Notes under the pieces: model-generated
Told to the model about the DNA's origin: nothing
The model's database searches: none
Seen by the model: only the letters and a program-made list of their open reading frames with translations
Program-made: the position numbers and the translations under genes
In this document: positions 60,692 through 64,000 of the stretch, in pieces
Layout: each line of letters opens with the position of its first letter
Numbering within the stretch: position 1 is the stretch's first letter
NCBI GenBank assembly: GCA_947496555.1
Contig: CANMDH010000012.1
Coordinates: forward strand, 52,580 to 116,579
DNA length: 64,000 nt
Direction: 5' to 3'
Source: an uncultured Aquimarina sp.
Lineage (GTDB): Bacteria; Bacteroidota; Bacteroidia; Flavobacteriales; Flavobacteriaceae

Positions 60692-61822
60692 TTACCGTAA
60701 CTGAGCACGTTCTCCATATTTTTCCTTTATGGAAATAGCATCTGCCAGCCCTCTTAGATAATAGGTGAAACCGCCTTCCCAAATGGTTTTTTTGTCCAAC
60801 TCTACAAACTCAGGAATGTTCCTTATTTGAAATTTGGCCGATTCAACATCACCCAGAATTAAAAGGACCGTTGCCAAATTGGCATTGAGTGCGTTTTGTA
60901 TGGTAGAATTGGTGGTTCTTGTTAATTTATCAGTATAGTAGTCCCTTGCATATTCCAGATCAGGTTTTATCTGTTCCATGGTTCTTCTTTTCTTTTTGCT
61001 CAAAGCTGAAAGGGAGTTAATGGCCGTTCTAGCTGTAATGTTAACTTCATTTAATGTCTCATGTCCTTTGTTTTTCACACTGAAAATACCTGTATACGCA
61101 TCAATGTGCTGAGGCAAATATTGATTTTTAATAATGCTACCGGCTTCTTCCATAAAAAACTCTAAAATGTCAGCTTCAAATCGTTTAATGCGTTTTTCCA
61201 ATAGCTTTTTACGTTTTTCGGGCTTTTTGGTTATTTTTAATTTCAATTTAAATGTAGGGTTGACCACCAAATGTTTAAGCTTAAAATGTGTGGTAGGACC
61301 ATCCGGATCATCAATGTAAAACTTGATTTCCCTGTCAAGGAGCATTTCTCCCTGTGCGGTACTCACAATAAGCCTAGCAGCCACATCAACTTCACCTAAG
61401 GTACTTTCAGGGTTGGAATAGTCTACTTCGGTCTGTATATTTTCTACGCTAAATTGATCTGTGCTTAGTTTAACTGTAAAATCTGATGGAGAGCTGCGAA
61501 CGAAGGGATGTTCGTTTAAATCCAAATATTTGTTGGTCCATTCCTTAATGGTATCCCTTACGGCTTCATCATAAAGCTTTCTGCGTTTAAGCACGTCTGG
61601 TTCCCTGATTGCTGATGTCCAGTTTATTTCGTCCCAATAATCCATGGGATCCAACTTGGTATCCACGATCACTTTATAGGTTTTTAAATCACCGTTCAAC
61701 GGGTTCTCAGGATTTATTTCATAAGACCAGGCAACAGGGTCTTTTTTAATCTTGATCTTTTTTTGCGCCAAGCAAATCATGGGAATACTGACAAGTAGCA
61801 CTAGTAGCACTGATTTTTTCAT
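60692..61822 (-). CDS. Exported protein of unknown function
   Basis: 376 aa with a signal peptide (1-19, ending CLAQ). The mature part starts with a beta-rich half (LKTYKVIVDTKLDPMDYWDE, VENIQTEVDYSN) and continues with a very basic helix (KITKKPEKRKKLLEKRIKRF) and a C-terminal helical repeat (ANLATVLLILGDVESAKFQI, TPR-like). No family is recognised. It is encoded opposite to the LRR gene and followed by the broken lipoprotein. Confidence 0.62.
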   Translation of the reverse strand: MKKSVLLVLLVSIPMICLAQKKIKIKKDPVAWSYEINPENPLNGDLKTYKVIVDTKLDPMDYWDEINWTSAIREPDVLKRRKLYDEAVRDTIKEWTNKYLDLNEHPFVRSSPSDFTVKLSTDQFSVENIQTEVDYSNPESTLGEVDVAARLIVSTAQGEMLLDREIKFYIDDPDGPTTHFKLKHLVVNPTFKLKLKITKKPEKRKKLLEKRIKRFEADILEFFMEEAGSIIKNQYLPQHIDAYTGIFSVKNKGHETLNEVNITARTAINSLSALSKKKRRTMEQIKPDLEYARDYYTDKLTRTTNSTIQNALNANLATVLLILGDVESAKFQIRNIPEFVELDKKTIWEGGFTYYLRGLADAISIKEKYGERAQLR

Positions 61823-61970
61823 AATTTTTAAAATTTTATAGCTTGAAATTAAATGCTTAAATTAGATTATTATAGTGATATACCATATAACTGATTTTTG
61901 TTAAGCGTAAATTCTGAGATTAAAGATTTATTCTTTACGTGAATTGTCCTAAAAAAAGTGTTAAGACCTA

Positions 61971-63110
61971 TTAAAAATGGGACATGAAAAAGGATTGTTG
62001 GGATATTGAAAAACTAGAAATGGAAAATTTGTAATAGGAGTTCCATAAAAAATATCTAGGGAACAAAGTCGAACAATCCCAATTGACGCTTTGAAGTTGT
62101 TATTGTTCCAAAATCATTTTTTTGGTATCAAAACAGACCATTTGGGAACAAATACCGTTTTTCTTTCGACGGTGAATGCATTATATTTACAAAGCAGATA
62201 TAAGCACATTTTTAAGTACGGTCAATCCATTTTTGATTTGACTTTCCCTTATGACCGTATCTATCAATAATTGATAACGGAATTTTGATTCCGTAGAAAA
62301 AGCAACTGATAAGAAAATCAGTTGTTGGAGAATTTTGTCCAGCCAGAGCTTGACGGAATTTGTAGAGCAAGAGGGTAACGTGCTGGCGCAGCGTTACGTT
62401 TTCCATTTACTCCGTAAAGCCCCTGTTTATAGGTGGTTTGGGTTTCTATAAGTTTTGAGACGATAAAATAAATTGTAACAAAACCTTTGAGAAGCCCCAT
62501 AAACATTAAAAAATATTGTCACAATAGACTATAAAACATAACCCAAATGGATGATTTTAAAACGGTGCGGATAAAAAAGAAAACATAAATAAGATTTAAG
62601 AGCTTTTCAAAAAAGGTCTCCAATAGCTATTCCAAAACTTTGGATATGGTGATGCACTTTTTTGAATGGCTCGGTTTTTTGCCTTCAGACCGTTTTGGAA
62701 AGAGTATGGTAGAGGAAATAATAAAGAACCGAAAACGCACCAATGCCATCATAGCCATTATTAAGGATATTGAAAAGAGCCAGACCTTACCAACAGTTGC
62801 CATGTTGCAATCCCTATTTGAACAGAATCTTGATGAACAAGAAAATGACAGTGACTTTGAGGATGACTTCGAGTTTATAGAAAAGAAGTTTGAAATTGGT
62901 CATGAAGAGGAAGAGTGGATGTAAGAGACCACCGTTCCCAGAATTCGATATGAGCGTTTGGAGCATAAAATGGATGAGCTAAAAAAGGATTTCGCCTACG
63001 TGTTGGATAATGTCAAACTTGTAAAAAACAGTTTTGCCAAGGACTACCTAAAGCTGGAACTGCCCATGGAAGCAATGGAAAAATATAGGAGAACCATAAA
63101 AAACCATTAG
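61971..63110 (+). repeat. Mobilization-region repeat R3 (with bfmA pseudogene)
   Basis: Colinear with R1 (45190-46328): same oriT-like arms (62216-62223 / 62253-62259), the GTAACG...CGTTAC hairpin and the GTAAAGCCCCTGTTTAT block. Scattered substitutions show that it diverged before the present day. Confidence 0.75.
62547..63110 (+). pseudogene. bfmA-like mobilization gene with two nonsense mutations
   Basis: 187 codons colinear with the intact gene at 45765, no frameshift, but TAA at codon 14 (62586-62588, Leu in the intact copy) and TAA at 62922-62924 (Glu in the intact copy). The piece between (MDMVMHFFEWLGFLPSDRFG onward) is well conserved. The N-terminal DNA-binding part cannot be made in one piece, so the protein is probably lost. 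Confidence 0.85.
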
Positions 63111-63277
63111 AACGACAGACCTTTTTCTTTTTTTTATATCCCAGAAGTATCCTTTAATGTCCCACTTTTAAAAGACTTCAGCACTTACTTTTGAAAGACT
63201 TTTGAGTATAGTCCTTATTTGCGTAAAAAAACAGCAATAAATTTTACAAATAATTTAAAATCAAAAAAAATAGAGAA

Positions 63278-63847
63278 GTGAAGAAAATCTTATTTTTAGG
63301 ACTAATCATAAGTTCATTATCCGCAAAAAGTCAAACAGTAGCCGAATTACAAGAACAAATAACTATTCTTGAACAGCAAAATCAAGTTCTTAAAGAGAAA
63401 GTCGATTTTTGCGATTTATATAACAATTCAGAAGTTTCAGATACCAAAAGCTTTAATTCAAATTTTGAATTTAAAGTTATTGAATGTAAAGGAAATGCTA
63501 TCGAACAAACTGTTGAACTTGCAGTTACAATTAAACATTCATTACCTCACCAACAACTTGACCTTTATACGGGAAGTAAAAAACCTATTGCATATAGCGA
63601 AACGGGAAGTAATTACGAGTTTAAAAGTGCTTCTTTTCCAGAATCAGGAACTGGATTTGGAACCGAATCGTTTTACGTTCCAACAAATTTGCTAATTCAA
63701 GGAAAACTAATATTTAGAAATGTACTTCCTCAAACTGAAAAATTAAGCCTAATTAATGGAACTTTTCAATTTAAGAATAAAGATGGTGGAGGAAATAGAG
63801 AAAAAGGTGAGTTTGAAATTAGAAACTTAAACATTAATTGGAACTAA
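63278..63847 (+). CDS. Small exported protein with coiled-coil start
   Basis: 189 aa from a GTG start (63278). Signal peptide about 1-19 (ending AKSQ), a short coiled coil (VAELQEQITILEQQNQVLK), then a beta-rich domain (FEFKVIECKGNAIEQTVEL, FQFKNKDGGGNREKGEFEI). No family is recognised. It is followed 4 bp later by a lipoprotein gene, so the two form an operon at the right edge. Confidence 0.62.
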   Translation: MKKILFLGLIISSLSAKSQTVAELQEQITILEQQNQVLKEKVDFCDLYNNSEVSDTKSFNSNFEFKVIECKGNAIEQTVELAVTIKHSLPHQQLDLYTGSKKPIAYSETGSNYEFKSASFPESGTGFGTESFYVPTNLLIQGKLIFRNVLPQTEKLSLINGTFQFKNKDGGGNREKGEFEIRNLNINWN

Positions 63848-63850
63848 ACT

Positions 63851-64000
63851 ATGAAAAGGATATTTTTATTTTCAACACTCATAACTTTATTAACCATATC
63901 TTGCTCAGATAATCTTTCTAATTCTAAAGCTGAGAAAATCATAAACGAATGTCTTGAAAAAGAGCCATATCGTAAAACCGTAAAATTCCAATACGGAGAA
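63851..64000 (+). CDS. Lipoprotein, 3' truncated by window edge
   Basis: 50 codons visible from the ATG at 63851, no stop before the window ends. A lipobox (LLTISC) gives a lipidated Cys at residue 18, followed by SDNLSNSKAEKIINECLEKE. The family cannot be told from this part. It is likely co-transcribed with the preceding gene. Confidence 0.65.
   Translation, partial: MKRIFLFSTLITLLTISCSDNLSNSKAEKIINECLEKEPYRKTVKFQYGE

Larger units (their letters stand above)
51658..64000. mobile_element. Element B: tandem, mosaic mobile region (right end not found)
   Basis: It starts right after the second att copy with an integrase homologous to that of element A, then alternates cargo genes with broken pieces of related elements: a mobilization-region fragment, an integrase 3' remnant, and a mobilization region with a nonsense-mutated bfmA. 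I found no third copy of the 13-bp att sequence, so the right end probably lies beyond the window. Confidence 0.6.

Overview
The window is an AT-rich chromosomal segment of a member of the Bacteroidetes, most likely a marine Flavobacteriaceae (Aquimarina-like). The evidence is the type IX secretion (T9SS) C-terminal sorting domains, the TAnnTTTG -7 promoter boxes, SusR/LacI-style amylase context, head-GIN, PKD-like and DUF5686-type surface proteins, and ECF sigma/anti-sigma pairs. No rRNA is present, so the genus is inferred.

Positions 1-25,800 are ordinary chromosome: a truncated SnoaL-like gene at the left edge, surface/secreted proteins, trxB, a TPR-HTH regulator, a sterol-desaturase-like hydroxylase, a TRIC-type channel, a lone PhnD-like lipoprotein, a FAS1 protein beside an ECF sigma/anti-sigma pair, and a probable metal-uptake group (small Cys-motif protein, TonB receptor, PepSY-DJ-1 fusion). 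An OmpA-like protein, an autoregulated MarR-GNAT protein, and a divergent GntP permease / glycerate kinase / RraA-like group follow. Palindromic repeats sit between several of these genes; one MITE-like element occurs as an inverted pair around a 1.8 kb segment.

Positions 25,800-29,950 are a patch of orphan genes and gene remnants (serine-hydrolase tail, TauD head, a peptide gene with an internal stop) next to tRNA-Pro(GGG). Positions 29,970-32,300 carry cydAB. Positions 32,470-39,460 hold a cluster of ECF sigma factor, TPR-bearing anti-sigma-like protein, subtilase lipoprotein, TPR-CHAT (caspase-like) protein and an unknown lipoprotein: a possible regulated protease pathway. Positions 39,565-42,700 encode a large T9SS-exported alpha-amylase with three starch-binding modules.

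From tRNA-Pro(UGG) at 43,089 to the right edge the DNA is mobile. Element A runs from the tRNA 3' end to a 13-bp direct repeat of it at 51,645 (about 8.5 kb): a tyrosine integrase of the IntDOT type, a candidate oriT, a BfmA/BtgA-type mobilization gene and a five-gene AT-rich operon (RuvC-like pseudonuclease, Ser/Thr kinase, HExxH protease-like protein, and two proteins each with an RNxxxH HEPN-type motif). This operon is the best candidate for an undescribed, probably defensive, system. A second integrase starts a second element (B) immediately after, which is a mosaic: an OM protein with DUF5686-like layout, an integrase remnant fused to a second mobilization-region copy, a higher-GC leucine-rich-repeat T9SS protein, a frameshifted lipoprotein, and a third mobilization-region copy whose bfmA carries two stop codons.
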